Assembly (NCBI GenBank): GCA_902787575.1
Contig: CADAGX010000021.1
Span: forward strand, 1-47,182
Reading direction: 5' to 3'
Origin: an uncultured Bacteroidales bacterium
GTDB lineage: Bacteria > Bacteroidota > Bacteroidia > Bacteroidales > Bacteroidaceae
DNA length: 47,182 bases
This document shows positions 17,955 to 27,500 of this stretch, one piece after another. Under the pieces are notes generated by a model. The model saw nothing but the letters and a program-made list of their open reading frames with translations, was not told the origin of the DNA and did not search any database. Both the position numbers and the translations under genes were made by a program. Numbering within the stretch: the first letter of the stretch is position 1; every line of letters begins with the position of its first letter.

Positions 17955-20303
17955 TTACTCACGGAAGTAAACGCGCTTCACGCGGTTGGAGACTGCGGTA
18001 AGTATCTCGTATGGTATGGTGCCTATCTGCTCGGCCAGCTCGGCCGTCGGCAGCTGGCGGCCGAATATCAGCGCCTCGTCGCCCTCGCGGCAGGGGATGT
18101 CCGTGACGTCTATCATGCAGACATCCATGCAGATGTTTCCCACATAGGGCGCCCGCTCTCCGCAGACAAGGCAGTAGCCGTGGCGATTGCCCAGTCGGCG
18201 GTTTAGCCCGTCTGCATACCCGATGGGCAGCGCTGCGATGCGGCTGTCACGCTCGAGGGTGGTGCGGCGGCTGTAGCCTACGGTTTCGCCGGCCGGCACG
18301 TGGTGGATCTGCAGGATGGTGGTGCGCAGCGTGGAGACGTTGGAAAGCATCTGCCCGTCGAGCGGGTTGATGCCATAGAGGCCGAGGCCGAGGCGCACCA
18401 TGTCCATTTGCCGCTGAGGGAAGTGCTCTATGGCTGCACTGTTGCAGATGTGGCGCAGAATGTGGTGGCGATAGCCAGCCTGCAGAGCGTCGGCTCCGAG
18501 GCCAAACAACTGCGCCTGGCGGGCGGAGAAGGCGTCGAAGTCGGCGCTGTCGCTGCCCACAAAGTGGGAGAACACGCTCCGCGGCAGCAGGGCTGTCTGC
18601 CGGCTAAGGCGCTCGAGCAGCTGAGGCACGTCGCGCTCGGGGTCGAAACCGAGGCGGTGCATGCCCGTGTCGAGTTTGATGTGGATGGGAAAGTCCTGCA
18701 CGCCCTGCCGCTCACCCTCTGCAATGAGTGCGTCCAGCAGGCGGAAGCTGTAGACCTCGGGCTCGAGTCGGTAGTCGAAGAGCGTTCGCAGGCAGCCCAT
18801 CTCGGGATTCATTATCATGATGCCCATGGTGATGCCGCTCTGCCGCAGCGCTACGCCTTCGTCGGCCACGGCCACGGCCAGATAGTCCACCCGATGGTCT
18901 TGGAGCGTCTTTGCCACCTGTATGGCGCCTGCTCCGTAGGCATCGGCCTTGACCATGCATACCATCTTCGTCTCGGGGCGCAGGAAGGAGCGATAGCGAT
19001 TGAGGTTCTCCACCACGGCCGAGAGGTTCACTTCGAGTATGGTCTCGTGGCGTTGCAGCTCGAGCGCCTCCACCAGCCGCTCGAAGTGGAACGAGCGTGC
19101 GCCCTTCACCAGCACCAGCGCATCCGAGAGAGCGCATAAGGCCTCGCTCTGCAGCAGTGCGTCCGTAGAGCCGAAGAACTGAGCCCGGAAACCGCGCCCG
19201 CTGAACTGTGCCTCGTGGCGCTGGAGCTCGGGTCCCACTCCGATAAAGTGCTCCACGCCGCGGCTCTGCACGAGGCTTGCCACGCGGTCATAGAGCGTCT
19301 GGGGCGGCAGTCCGGTCTGCTCCATATCGCTGAGGATAACCGTGGGATGGGGCTCGCTGCGGCGGCGCATGAAGTCGAGGGCGATGTCGAGGCTGCCCAA
19401 GTCGCTGTTGTACGCATCATTGATGAGCGTGCAGCCGCCCTGTCCCTGCAGCACCTCCAGTCGCATGGCCACGGGCTCAAGCCGTGCCAGGCGCTGCTCC
19501 AGCACAGCCTCGTCCATGCCCAGATGGCGGCACACGGCTGCGCAGACGGCGCGGTCGGCCTGCAGTGCATCGCTGCCTTGTGCAAAGGGCACCAGCTGCC
19601 CGCGGAAGTCCATTTCGTGCACGCACTTCTCCACCACTGCATCTCCGGCCGGATAGAACAGCACTTCTGCGTCGCGAAAGAGCAGCAGTTTCTCGCGGCA
19701 CTTCTGTTCCATCGATTCGAAATTCTCCTGATGCGCCTGCCCCAGACACGTGAAGATGCCTATGGTGGGCTGTATGATGCGCTGCAGGGCGGCCATCTCG
19801 CCCGGCTGAGAAATGCCGGCCTCGAAGATGCCCAGCTGGGTGCCTTCGTGCAGTCCCCACACAGAAAGCGGCACACCCACTTGCGAGTTGTAGCTGCGCG
19901 GACTGCGCGTCACCACCATATCGGGCGAGAGCAGCTGATAGAGCCACTCCTTCACCACCGTCTTGCCGTTGCTTCCGGTGATGCCCACCACCGGAATGCG
20001 CATCGACTCGCGGTGCCGCTCTCCGATACGCTGCAGGGCCACGAGCGTATCAGGCACGCACAGGAAGTCAGCCTGCGGAAAGTCGCCCTCGGGAATACGG
20101 CTCACCACAAAGGCGCGCACGCCCTTTGCATACAGTTCCGCCACGTAGCGGTGACCGTCTCCGCGACGCGTGATAAGCGCAAAGAAGAGCGTCGTCTCGG
20201 GGAAACATAGGCTGCGGCTGTCCGTCAGCAGCCAGTCTATCTGCCGCTCGCTGGGCGCGATGCAGCGGGCGCCTATCAGGGTAGTAATCTCTTGTATTGT
20301 CAT
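17955..20303 (-). CDS. murF-alr: Bifunctional MurF ligase - alanine racemase
   Basis: A fusion of about 782 residues, typical of Bacteroidota. The N-terminal half is UDP-MurNAc-tripeptide:D-Ala-D-Ala ligase: the ATP site is GITGSNGKT near residue 106, followed by the Mur ligase centre and C-terminal domains (LINDAYNSD...). The C-terminal half, from about residue 415 (ILEVNLSAVVENLNRYRSFL), is a PLP alanine racemase: MVKADAYGAGA holds the PLP lysine, and RLGLGLYGINP, YSRRTTL and ICMDVCMIDVTD hold the second catalytic region. One protein thus makes D-Ala and attaches D-Ala-D-Ala to the wall precursor. I chose ATG 20303 because the 33 upstream codons are translated repeat. It is downstream of the GSCFA gene and convergent with the deacetylase gene. 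Confidence 0.95.
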   Translation of the reverse strand: MTIQEITTLIGARCIAPSERQIDWLLTDSRSLCFPETTLFFALITRRGDGHRYVAELYAKGVRAFVVSRIPEGDFPQADFLCVPDTLVALQRIGERHRESMRIPVVGITGSNGKTVVKEWLYQLLSPDMVVTRSPRSYNSQVGVPLSVWGLHEGTQLGIFEAGISQPGEMAALQRIIQPTIGIFTCLGQAHQENFESMEQKCREKLLLFRDAEVLFYPAGDAVVEKCVHEMDFRGQLVPFAQGSDALQADRAVCAAVCRHLGMDEAVLEQRLARLEPVAMRLEVLQGQGGCTLINDAYNSDLGSLDIALDFMRRRSEPHPTVILSDMEQTGLPPQTLYDRVASLVQSRGVEHFIGVGPELQRHEAQFSGRGFRAQFFGSTDALLQSEALCALSDALVLVKGARSFHFERLVEALELQRHETILEVNLSAVVENLNRYRSFLRPETKMVCMVKADAYGAGAIQVAKTLQDHRVDYLAVAVADEGVALRQSGITMGIMIMNPEMGCLRTLFDYRLEPEVYSFRLLDALIAEGERQGVQDFPIHIKLDTGMHRLGFDPERDVPQLLERLSRQTALLPRSVFSHFVGSDSADFDAFSARQAQLFGLGADALQAGYRHHILRHICNSAAIEHFPQRQMDMVRLGLGLYGINPLDGQMLSNVSTLRTTILQIHHVPAGETVGYSRRTTLERDSRIAALPIGYADGLNRRLGNRHGYCLVCGERAPYVGNICMDVCMIDVTDIPCREGDEALIFGRQLPTAELAEQIGTIPYEILTAVSNRVKRVYFRE

Positions 20304-20324
20304 CGTCTCTGTCGGTTTACTTAG

Positions 20325-20477
20325 TTCATAGTCCATAGTGCAAGCCCCCACCCGACCTCCCCGAGGGGAGGCATATTGTCTTGCCTGTTGTTCATAGTCC
20401 ATAGTTCATAATTCAAGCCCCCTTCCCAGCCCTCCCGCGAGGGGAGGGAGCTGTCCATAGTTCATAGTTATCCCCCT
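20325..20477. repeat. Mixed repeats between GSCFA and murF-alr
   Basis: Heptamer runs (TTCATAGTCCATAG-like) at 20325-20340, 20388-20412 and 20453-20468 alternate with two GC-rich inverted blocks at 20343-20371 and 20416-20451. Another such block starts at 20470 and supplies the stop codon of the GSCFA gene. Confidence 0.8.
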
Positions 20478-21356
20478 TTAGGGGTTAGGGGCTGCCCGGC
20501 GCACAGGCTCCTGCTGGCGCAGATACGCCTGGAAGGAAGCGTCCGTGCAGGCAGCCACGAAGCGCTGCCACACGTAGTCCACCGCCACCTCACTGGGGTG
20601 AAGCATGTCGGCCGCATAGAAGCGGTAGTCACGCAGTTCGTCAACGAAAATCTCGTAGATGGGCAGGTAGGTACACACCTCAGCCCGCCTCCGGCACACC
20701 TCGTCTACGGCCAGCAGCAGTGTGGACTTGGCCAGCTGGCTGCCGTGGAACGTATACTTGCGGTAGCGGTATGGGCTCACGCTCAGCAGCACCCTGATGT
20801 CAGCGTTCAGCGCCGTCACGGCCTCCACCACTCGCAGCAGCGTCTCCGCACACTGGCTCACGCTCAGCGCCTCCTCACGGAAGAGGCGGTCTGGCTGGCG
20901 GTGGCAGTTCGTCACCGGCTGCCCGCTCTCCTGCAATCTGTAGCACACGTTCGTGCCAAGCGTTATAAATAGGTATCGCGCACGCGAGAGAGCCTCGGCC
21001 AGACGTCGCAAAGCCGAGGACATCAGCTCCGCACACCCCTCGCGCGAGTCGGCCTTCAGCTTCGTGTTGGCCAGCCAGCAGTACCACTGCCCGTCGTGTT
21101 CGAAGAGCGGCAGCTCGCTGCCCACCGCTGACCGAAGGCCCACCGCCCGGCTCACCACCTGCCAGATGCTCAGCGGATTGTAGAGCGTGCCTACAGGGTT
21201 ATAGAGCGTAGGCAAGCCATACGAGGCAAAGCGCGCGCCTATGTGCTCGGCAAAGCACGAACCCAGAAATACCGACTCGTCGCCAGCCGACAACGGCCGC
21301 GACAGCCGCGGCAAGTCCACTCGAGTCCGAAACTCCATTTCCGTTTCTGCCATCAT
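20478..21356 (-). CDS. GSCFA-family hydrolase
   Basis: A protein of about 292 residues with the family name motif GSCFAEHIG at about residues 31-39. Further SGNH-like blocks follow: FITLGTNVCYRL, VTNCHRQP, LLSVSPYRYRKY and a C-terminal DMLHPSEVAVDYVW with the expected D/H pair. The biochemical activity of the family is uncertain; it is distantly like SGNH esterases and acts in the cytoplasm as far as can be seen (no signal peptide). Start at ATG 21356, or 21338. The longer frame to 21467 runs through the promoter (TAACTTCG at 21374-21381). The last residues APNP and the stop codon come from a dispersed repeat. It is probably co-transcribed with murF-alr. Confidence 0.88.
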   Translation of the reverse strand: MMAETEMEFRTRVDLPRLSRPLSAGDESVFLGSCFAEHIGARFASYGLPTLYNPVGTLYNPLSIWQVVSRAVGLRSAVGSELPLFEHDGQWYCWLANTKLKADSREGCAELMSSALRRLAEALSRARYLFITLGTNVCYRLQESGQPVTNCHRQPDRLFREEALSVSQCAETLLRVVEAVTALNADIRVLLSVSPYRYRKYTFHGSQLAKSTLLLAVDEVCRRRAEVCTYLPIYEIFVDELRDYRFYAADMLHPSEVAVDYVWQRFVAACTDASFQAYLRQQEPVRRAAPNP

Positions 21357-21373
21357 CTTTCCAATTTCCGCTG

Positions 21374-21381
21374 CGAAGTTA
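21374..21381 (-). promoter_or_regulatory. -7 box of the GSCFA - murF-alr unit
   Basis: TAACTTCG on the minus strand with TTTG 20 bases upstream. It resembles the cassette promoters but has C for T at position 7. Confidence 0.45.
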
Positions 21382-21414
21382 CGAAAAGTTGGGCGAAAAG
21401 GCAAAAAGAAGATA

Positions 21415-21608
21415 TTTTTATTTGGCTTTTCTCTCAACTTATTCGCGCCTTTGGCCTGACGGCCCAAGTTACTCTCGCTCGGAAAAGCTAAAATAAATTT
21501 GGCTTTTCTCTCACTTATTCGTAACTTTGACCTGCGGTCGAAGTTACTCTCGTTCGGAAAAGCTAAAATAAATTTGGCTTTTCTCTCACTTATTCGTAAC
21601 TTTGCAGT
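21415..21608 (+). promoter_or_regulatory. Tandem promoter-cassette array upstream of the FNT gene
   Basis: Three cassettes in the same direction. Copy 1 has TTTG 21421-21424 but a decayed box CGCCTTTG (21446-21453), followed by GGCC-TGAC-GGCC. Copy 2 has TTTG 21498-21501 and TAACTTTG 21522-21529 (spacer 20), followed by GACC-TGC-GGTC. Copy 3 has TTTG 21573-21576 and TAACTTTG 21597-21604 (spacer 20), no stem, and leads into the gene 28 bases later. Units 1 and 2 each end in GTTACTCTCG...GGAAAAGC, which mirrors GCTTTTC...GTAAC of the promoter part. Confidence 0.7.
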
Positions 21609-21632
21609 TCGAACAGGAAAAGGATAGAAGGT

Positions 21633-22223
21633 ATGTTTCGCAAAGTGTTTCCGCTGGCCATCCTTGCCGGCATCTGCATTGCCATTGGTGGCACAGTATT
21701 CATGCGTGTGGGCGGCGTGGCCGGTGCCGTATTATTTGCATTTGGCCTCACCACTGTGGTCTATTACGGTCTGAAACTCTACACGGGCACGGCAGGGTTC
21801 ATCCGCTGCCGAGGCGACTGGGGAATGCTCTGCACGGTGCTGGCCGGCAACATAATGGGCTGCCTGCTGACGGCACTGGCCATCCGCTATGCTCACCCCG
21901 ACTTGGTGGAGCAGGCCGGAGGCATCCTGTCGGCTCGCATGCAGAAGGGCGCGCTGGCTTGCTTCCTGCTGGCCATTGGGTGCGGCTTCATCATGACCAC
22001 TGCCGTCTTCTTTGCCCGACAGGGCAAGGTGCTGCCCATGCTGCTGGGTGTACCCGTCTTCATCCTGTGCGGCTTCACGCACTCCATAGCCGACGCTTTC
22101 TATTTCCTTTGTGCTCCGTGGCAAGACGTGCTGCAGTGGCCCGTGCTGCTGTTGTATGCAGCCGAGGTGGCCGGCAACTTTGTGGGCTGCAACCTTTACC
22201 GCTGGGTGGCCCCAAACCCCTGA
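21633..22223 (+). CDS. Small formate/nitrite transporter (FNT) family channel
   Basis: A 196-residue membrane protein with six predicted membrane segments at about residues 8-25, 31-50, 65-84, 106-126, 133-150 and 166-187. The FNT half-helix motifs appear twice, LAGNIMGC in segment 3 and VAGNFVGC in segment 6, as expected from the family's internal duplication. Known members are pentameric channels for formate, nitrite, hydrosulfide or lactate; the substrate cannot be read here. It is shorter than the usual 250-280 residues because the termini and loops are trimmed, yet all segments are present. Its last residues APNP and the stop codon lie at the edge of a CCCCTAACCCCCTAAAGGGG repeat. Confidence 0.8.
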   Translation: MFRKVFPLAILAGICIAIGGTVFMRVGGVAGAVLFAFGLTTVVYYGLKLYTGTAGFIRCRGDWGMLCTVLAGNIMGCLLTALAIRYAHPDLVEQAGGILSARMQKGALACFLLAIGCGFIMTTAVFFARQGKVLPMLLGVPVFILCGFTHSIADAFYFLCAPWQDVLQWPVLLLYAAEVAGNFVGCNLYRWVAPNP

Positions 22224-22496
22224 AGGCAGCCCCCTAACCCCCTAAAGGGGAACTTTGGCTTTTGGCCGTTGGCATTTGGCCAATAGCCAACAGCGAACTA
22301 TGGACTATGAACTATGGAACTTTGGCATTTAGCCTTTAGCTTTTGGCCAATAGCCAACAGCGAACTATGGACTATGAACTATGGACAGCTCCCTCCCCTC
22401 GCGGGCAATCGCGCGTTATGCGTTCAAGCGATTGGTGAGGGCGCAGCCCGAAGGTGGGCAAGGGCTGGGAAGGGGGCTTGAACTATGGACTATGAA
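22224..22496. repeat. Repeat-filled spacer between FNT and AGCS genes
   Basis: A GC-rich block at 22224-22251 is followed by two copies of a degenerate heptamer tract (22252-22313 and 22314-22386). All units stay in 7-base phase from TTTTGG-type through CCAACAG-type to ACTATGA-type. An extended inverted block of the CTCCCTCCCC family follows (22387-22480), and then a further heptamer run enters the AGCS stop codon. No gene is supported. Confidence 0.8.
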
Positions 22497-23903
22497 CTAG
22501 TCCGTCCCTTCGGTCCATGCATCGAGTTTGGCATCGGGGAACATGGAGCGATGGAACATGGGGTCGCGACCGGCTCGGCGCTGCTCTTTGTAGTCCTTCA
22601 GCAGACGGAAGGCGTAGCGGCTGAGCAGGATGACAGCAATGAGGTTGAGAATGGTCATCAGAGCCATGGCAAGGTCCACCACGCTCCATGCCTGCTTGAG
22701 CGTCATCACGCCACCCAGCATCACCACAATGCCACTGGCAATGCGGAAGAGGGTCAGCACCCAAGGCTTGCTGGTGATGAACCGCACATTAGACTCGCCA
22801 TAGAAATAATTGGCTATGATGGTGCTGTAGGCAAAGAGCATGATGGCAGCCGTCAGGAACCAGGCTCCCACGGGACCGAGGTGGAAGCTCATGGCTCGCG
22901 AGGTGAGGATGATGCCATCATCGCCTCCGGTATAAAGCCCGCTCAGCAGGATGATGAAGGCGGTGCAACTGCAGATGACCAGCGTATCGGTGAAGACACC
23001 CAGACTCTGCAGCAAGCCTTGCTTCACAGGGTGCGAGATGGCGGCTGTGGCTGCAGCATTAGGCGAGCTGCCCTCGCCCGCTTCGTTGCTGAAGAGGCCG
23101 CGGCGTATGCCCTGCATGACGGCTACGCCCACGGCTCCGCCGGCTGCCTGGTGCCAGCCGAAGGCACTCCTGACAATGAGCGAAAGCATGGCCGGAATCT
23201 GTGGCAGGTTGGTAAGTATGACATAGAGCGCCAATAGGATGTAACCGATGGCCATGAACGGCACCACCACTGCACTGAAATGGGCAATGCGCTGGATGCC
23301 GCCAAAGATGATGACAAGCGTCAGCACTGCCAACACGGCGCCCACCCAGCAGACATCTATCTGAAAGCCGTCGCTAATGGCCGAGCAGAGTGTATTGCTC
23401 TGCACTACTTGGTTGGCCAGACCGAAGCCGAATATCATGAAGACAGCAAACAGGACTCCCATCCACCGCCTGTGCAAACCAAACTGCATATAGTAGGCAG
23501 GGCCGCCATAGAAGCTGGCTTCGCCGGTCCGCTTGAAGAGCTGCGCCAAGGTGGACTCCATAAAGGCCGTACTGGCACCCAGCAGGGCCATCACCCACAT
23601 CCAGAAGATGGAGCCGGGGCCGCCCACATAAATGGCACTGGCCACACCGGCCAGATTGCCCGTACCCACTCGGCTCGAGAGGCTGACGGCAAAGGCCTGA
23701 AACGAGGAGATGTGCTTGTGGTGCCGCGGGCCCACGTTCTGCCCTTCGCCACGGAAGAGATTGCGAAGCATCTCGCCCAAATGCGTAAACTGCACGGCGC
23801 GCAGATTCCAAGTAAAATAGACAGCACAGCCCACCAGCATGGGGATGACCACATAAGTCCAGGTAATGTCATTCAGACGGTCGAGATAAGGTAGGAAGTT
23901 CAT
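22497..23903 (-). CDS. Sodium:alanine symporter, AGCS family
   Basis: A 468-residue inner-membrane transporter that takes up alanine or glycine with sodium. Family motifs are clear: SSRVGTGNLAGVASAIYVGGPGSIFWMWVMALLGAS (residues about 75-110), TGEASFYGGPAYYM, and RRGLFSNEAGEGSSPNAAATAAISHPVKQGLLQSLGVFTDT near residue 270, followed by the usual helices. It is the last gene of a minus-strand operon, 10 bases after the HAD phosphatase gene. The final residues (TEGTD) and the stop codon fall in a heptamer repeat, so the native C-terminus may have been somewhat different. Confidence 0.93.
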   Translation of the reverse strand: MNFLPYLDRLNDITWTYVVIPMLVGCAVYFTWNLRAVQFTHLGEMLRNLFRGEGQNVGPRHHKHISSFQAFAVSLSSRVGTGNLAGVASAIYVGGPGSIFWMWVMALLGASTAFMESTLAQLFKRTGEASFYGGPAYYMQFGLHRRWMGVLFAVFMIFGFGLANQVVQSNTLCSAISDGFQIDVCWVGAVLAVLTLVIIFGGIQRIAHFSAVVVPFMAIGYILLALYVILTNLPQIPAMLSLIVRSAFGWHQAAGGAVGVAVMQGIRRGLFSNEAGEGSSPNAAATAAISHPVKQGLLQSLGVFTDTLVICSCTAFIILLSGLYTGGDDGIILTSRAMSFHLGPVGAWFLTAAIMLFAYSTIIANYFYGESNVRFITSKPWVLTLFRIASGIVVMLGGVMTLKQAWSVVDLAMALMTILNLIAVILLSRYAFRLLKDYKEQRRAGRDPMFHRSMFPDAKLDAWTEGTD

Positions 23904-23913
23904 AGTTACGGGG

Positions 23914-24558
23914 TTATTGGTTAATCAAATCTAAGATATCTTCTGGCTGCTCGGCAAAGACGGTGGCTCCGTGCGAAAGGAGGAAAGCGCGGTCGCGAAA
24001 TCCCCACAGCACGCTGATGCAAGGCAAACCGGCACGGCGAGCCGTCTCGAGGTCGACATCACTGTCGCCCACATAGACGAAGCCATCCGGGTTGCTGCCC
24101 AGCTGCGCAATGGCCAGCCGCACCATATCGGGCGCCGGCTTGCGTGCCACTCCTTCGCGTTCGCCAATGGCCACCTGTATGGTGTCGGCAAAGAAACGGG
24201 CTGCCAGCTCATCCACTCCAGCCTGCAGCTTGTTGCTCACCACTGCCATCTTCGCTCCCTGCTGCCGCAACTGGCAGAGCAGCCTCCCAATGCCGGGATA
24301 GAGCGAGGTGTGGTCGAGACAGTGCTGCACATAGTGGAGGCGGAACTGGCGAAAACACTCTTCCTCGGCCTCGGCAGGTGTGCCTTCGGGCACGGCACGG
24401 GCAATGAGCATACGCACTCCATTGCCTACGAAGCGGCGCACCTCGGAGAGCGAGCGACCGGGCATTCCGCAGACTTCCAGCGCGTGATTCACGCTGTCAT
24501 GAAGGTCCTGAAGCGTATCGAGGAGCGTGCCGTCGAGGTCGAATATGATGGATTTCAT
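23914..24558 (-). CDS. HAD-family phosphatase (phosphoglycolate phosphatase-like)
   Basis: A 214-residue HAD hydrolase with motif I DLDGTLLDT (residues 7-15; the nucleophile is the first Asp), motif II VVSNK, motif III lysine in ARKPAPDM, and motif IV VGDSDVDLETA. The helical cap between motifs I and II fits the Gph/PGP subgroup. The substrate is unproven; phosphoglycolate or another small sugar phosphate is likely. It starts 2 bases after the stop of the PPDK_N gene, so the two are almost certainly co-transcribed. Confidence 0.88.
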   Translation of the reverse strand: MKSIIFDLDGTLLDTLQDLHDSVNHALEVCGMPGRSLSEVRRFVGNGVRMLIARAVPEGTPAEAEEECFRQFRLHYVQHCLDHTSLYPGIGRLLCQLRQQGAKMAVVSNKLQAGVDELAARFFADTIQVAIGEREGVARKPAPDMVRLAIAQLGSNPDGFVYVGDSDVDLETARRAGLPCISVLWGFRDRAFLLSHGATVFAEQPEDILDLINQ

Positions 24559-24560
24559 CG

Positions 24561-27500
24561 CTACTCAGTTGTTTTCTCGGTTTGCATCACCACAGCCTCG
24601 CGCTTGCTGCCATCCACCTTGATAGACAGAGGCTGAGGCATTCGGACGTGCCGCACATGCTCGGTTTCCTGCACGGCCGGCAGTGCGTCCAGCACTTCCT
24701 GACGGTAAATGCCATCGCCACGGAAGGCGTCCACAGTCAGGTAGCAGACGCCCAGGCTGGTGAGATTCTGGAAGAAGTGGGTGCCTTGGCTCGGGTCCAC
24801 CTGAAACGATTTCAGGCCAGCCTCCACGATTACCTGTGCAGCACTGATGTGCGGCCACTTCACAGGAATGCCGAGCCACGGGTCGCTGCTGCCCCACCGG
24901 CCGGGACCAATGAGCAGATAAGCCGTATTAGAACCAGTCTTCTCGCCGTTCACATTCGGAATGCTATCGGCGCTGAGGAAGGTGCGGTTGATGCGCTCTA
25001 TCTCCTCGGCTATCTGCGGGTTCAGGTTGGGGCTGTAGCCTTCGGTCTTCACATAGACAACGTCTCGGATGTCGGTATAGACACCGTGCCCAATAGCACT
25101 GTGCGAGCGGAGCAGGCACTGCTCGTCAGGGATTTTCGTCAGGTCCTCGTCCAGCTCCATGCGGTTGTCCACCATCGGACGAATCTGCAGCAGGTAGAAC
25201 TCGCCCGTGCGGTCAGCATGGAGGTTTACGGCGAACTCTATTTCCACCGGACGCTTCATTTCGTTCTGCCCATAGCGCAGCACCTTCTGCATCAGCTCGG
25301 GCATAGGGAAAACGCCGTGCTGAAGGACGCCGGAGAAGGAGATAATCTTGCGGTTGCGGCCCTCGTAGAACCCATCATATATGCACTGGTCAGTCGGGTC
25401 GTAAGTGCTGCAAATCCACTGCAGCGTCCCGTCCTGCTCTGCGTCTCGCACCGACCAGCGCCGCAGGTTGAAGCCGTCGTCCACCTTGAAGGCCAGATTG
25501 CTGCGTTCGTCACCCGTGGTGTGCGGCATCTCCTCGGCCAGTTCCAGTGCCAGGAAATGTGTCTGCGTCTCGCGCAGGGCAATTTCCATCTCACTCATCT
25601 GCAGGATTTGGTGCGGATGTGCAGGACAGACGCGCAGGCTCTGTCCGCCATCCACTATGTACTTGCCCAGTCCGAGCGCCAAGTTCACGGTGCCCTCCTC
25701 GGGCTTCTCGTCGCCAATAGGATAATAGTTGATGCTGCGCGCCACTCCGCTGATGGTAGGATAATAGCGCGGGCCGTGCTGCTCGCCGACCACCTCCTGC
25801 AGGATGACGGCCATCTTCTCTTGGTCTATGACGTTGCTCGTGGCCGTCATGTAGTCCTTGCTGCTGCGATAGAACACGCTCGCATAAACAGCCTTGATGG
25901 CGCTCGAGAGCATAGCCAGCCGCTCGTACTTATCTGGCACGTACGGAATCATGTACGTGCTGTAGACGCCAGCAAAAGGCTGGTAGTGCGAGTCTTCGAG
26001 CAGGCTGCTGCTGCGGATGGCAATGGGTTTGTCCACCACATGCAGGAAGGCCTCGAGGTCGTCCAACAAATATATTGGTAAACGCGCGCGCAGGAAGTGC
26101 TGCAGGATTTCCTCGTCCGGAAGGTCGCTGAGCGCTGTCTGATAGAGCTCGTTGCTGTCCATAAACTCGTCGAACACGTCCGTACAGAGCACCACCGTCT
26201 TCGGAATCATCACATGCACGCCATCCATCTCGTTCAAGTCGGTATGGCGCTTCAGCAGGTGACCGATGAAAGCCAAACCGCGCCCTTTGCCCCCCAAACT
26301 GCCCTCGCCGATGCGGGCAAAGTTGCTGTACTGGTCGAAACGCTCACGCTGAAAGACAGCCACCACACCTTGGTTCTTCATGCGGCGATAGGCCACGATG
26401 GCATCGAGGATAATCTGCCGGTGAGCGTCCACGTCCTGCAGGCTGTCCCAAGTGATGTTCTTCAGGAATTCCGAGATGGGAAACAGTGCGCGACTGGCCA
26501 GCCAGCGACTCACATTGTTGTGCGTGATATGATAGAGCAGACTGCGTGCCGGCACGGTCATGATGTTGTCTTGCAGGTCCTTCAGGTTCTGCAGTCGCGC
26601 CACTTCTTCCATCGTATCCGGATTGCGGAACACGAAATCGCCGAAGCCGAAGTACCGCAGCACAAGGTCGCGCAGGTCCACGTCTGTCTTCTTGCTGTTC
26701 TTGTCGATAAAGTGCGCGTGGCAGCGCGCCGCCATCTCCTTGTTACTCTGGTCGCTCGAGTTCATAATGAGCGGGATATACGGGTCACGCTCGCGGATGG
26801 CACTCAGCAGCTTGAAGCCTGCATCGTCCACCTTCTCGCCGTGCTCCCGCATCGGGAAGCGGCAGTCGCTGATGACGCCCAGCGTATTGTCGCCAAACTG
26901 CTCGTATAGCGTCCATGCCTCCTCATAGTTGCGGGCCAATACTATTTTGGGACGGCCACGCATCCGCAGCGTCTCGAGGCTGCTGTTCAACGCCTCCGTG
27001 GCAAACGCCAGACTCTGCTGCAAAACGAAGTTATACAAGCGAGGCAGTATGCTGCTGTAGAAGCGAATGCTATCTTCCACCACCAGTATCATCTGCACGC
27101 CCGCACTCTCAATGTCGTGCTGCAGGTTCAGGCGGTCTTCTATCAGCTTGATGATGCTCAGCAGCAATTCCGTGTTGCCGAGCCAGCAAAAGACGTATTC
27201 AAAGGAGCTCAGGTCCTCGTTCTGCATACGGCGCGTAATTCCATGGCTGAACGGCGTTAGCACCACAATCGGAATGTCGGGGTTCTCCTGTTTGATGCTT
27301 CGTGCGATGTGAAACACATCGTTGCTCTCGGCCGCGGGCATACAGATGACCAAGTCTATGTTGCCCATTCGCATCTGCTGCTCAGCCTCCTGCTGCGTGT
27401 TCACCTGTATGAAACGAGGCGGGAACCGCAGTCCCAGCCGCGCGTACTCCGAGAAGATCTTTTCGTCCACGCGCCCGTCGTCCTCCAGCATGAAAGCGTC

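Noticed and set aside
20304-20402. 33-residue extension of MurF-Alr
   Set aside because: It translates intergenic heptamers and the GC-rich repeat; the family start is at 20303.
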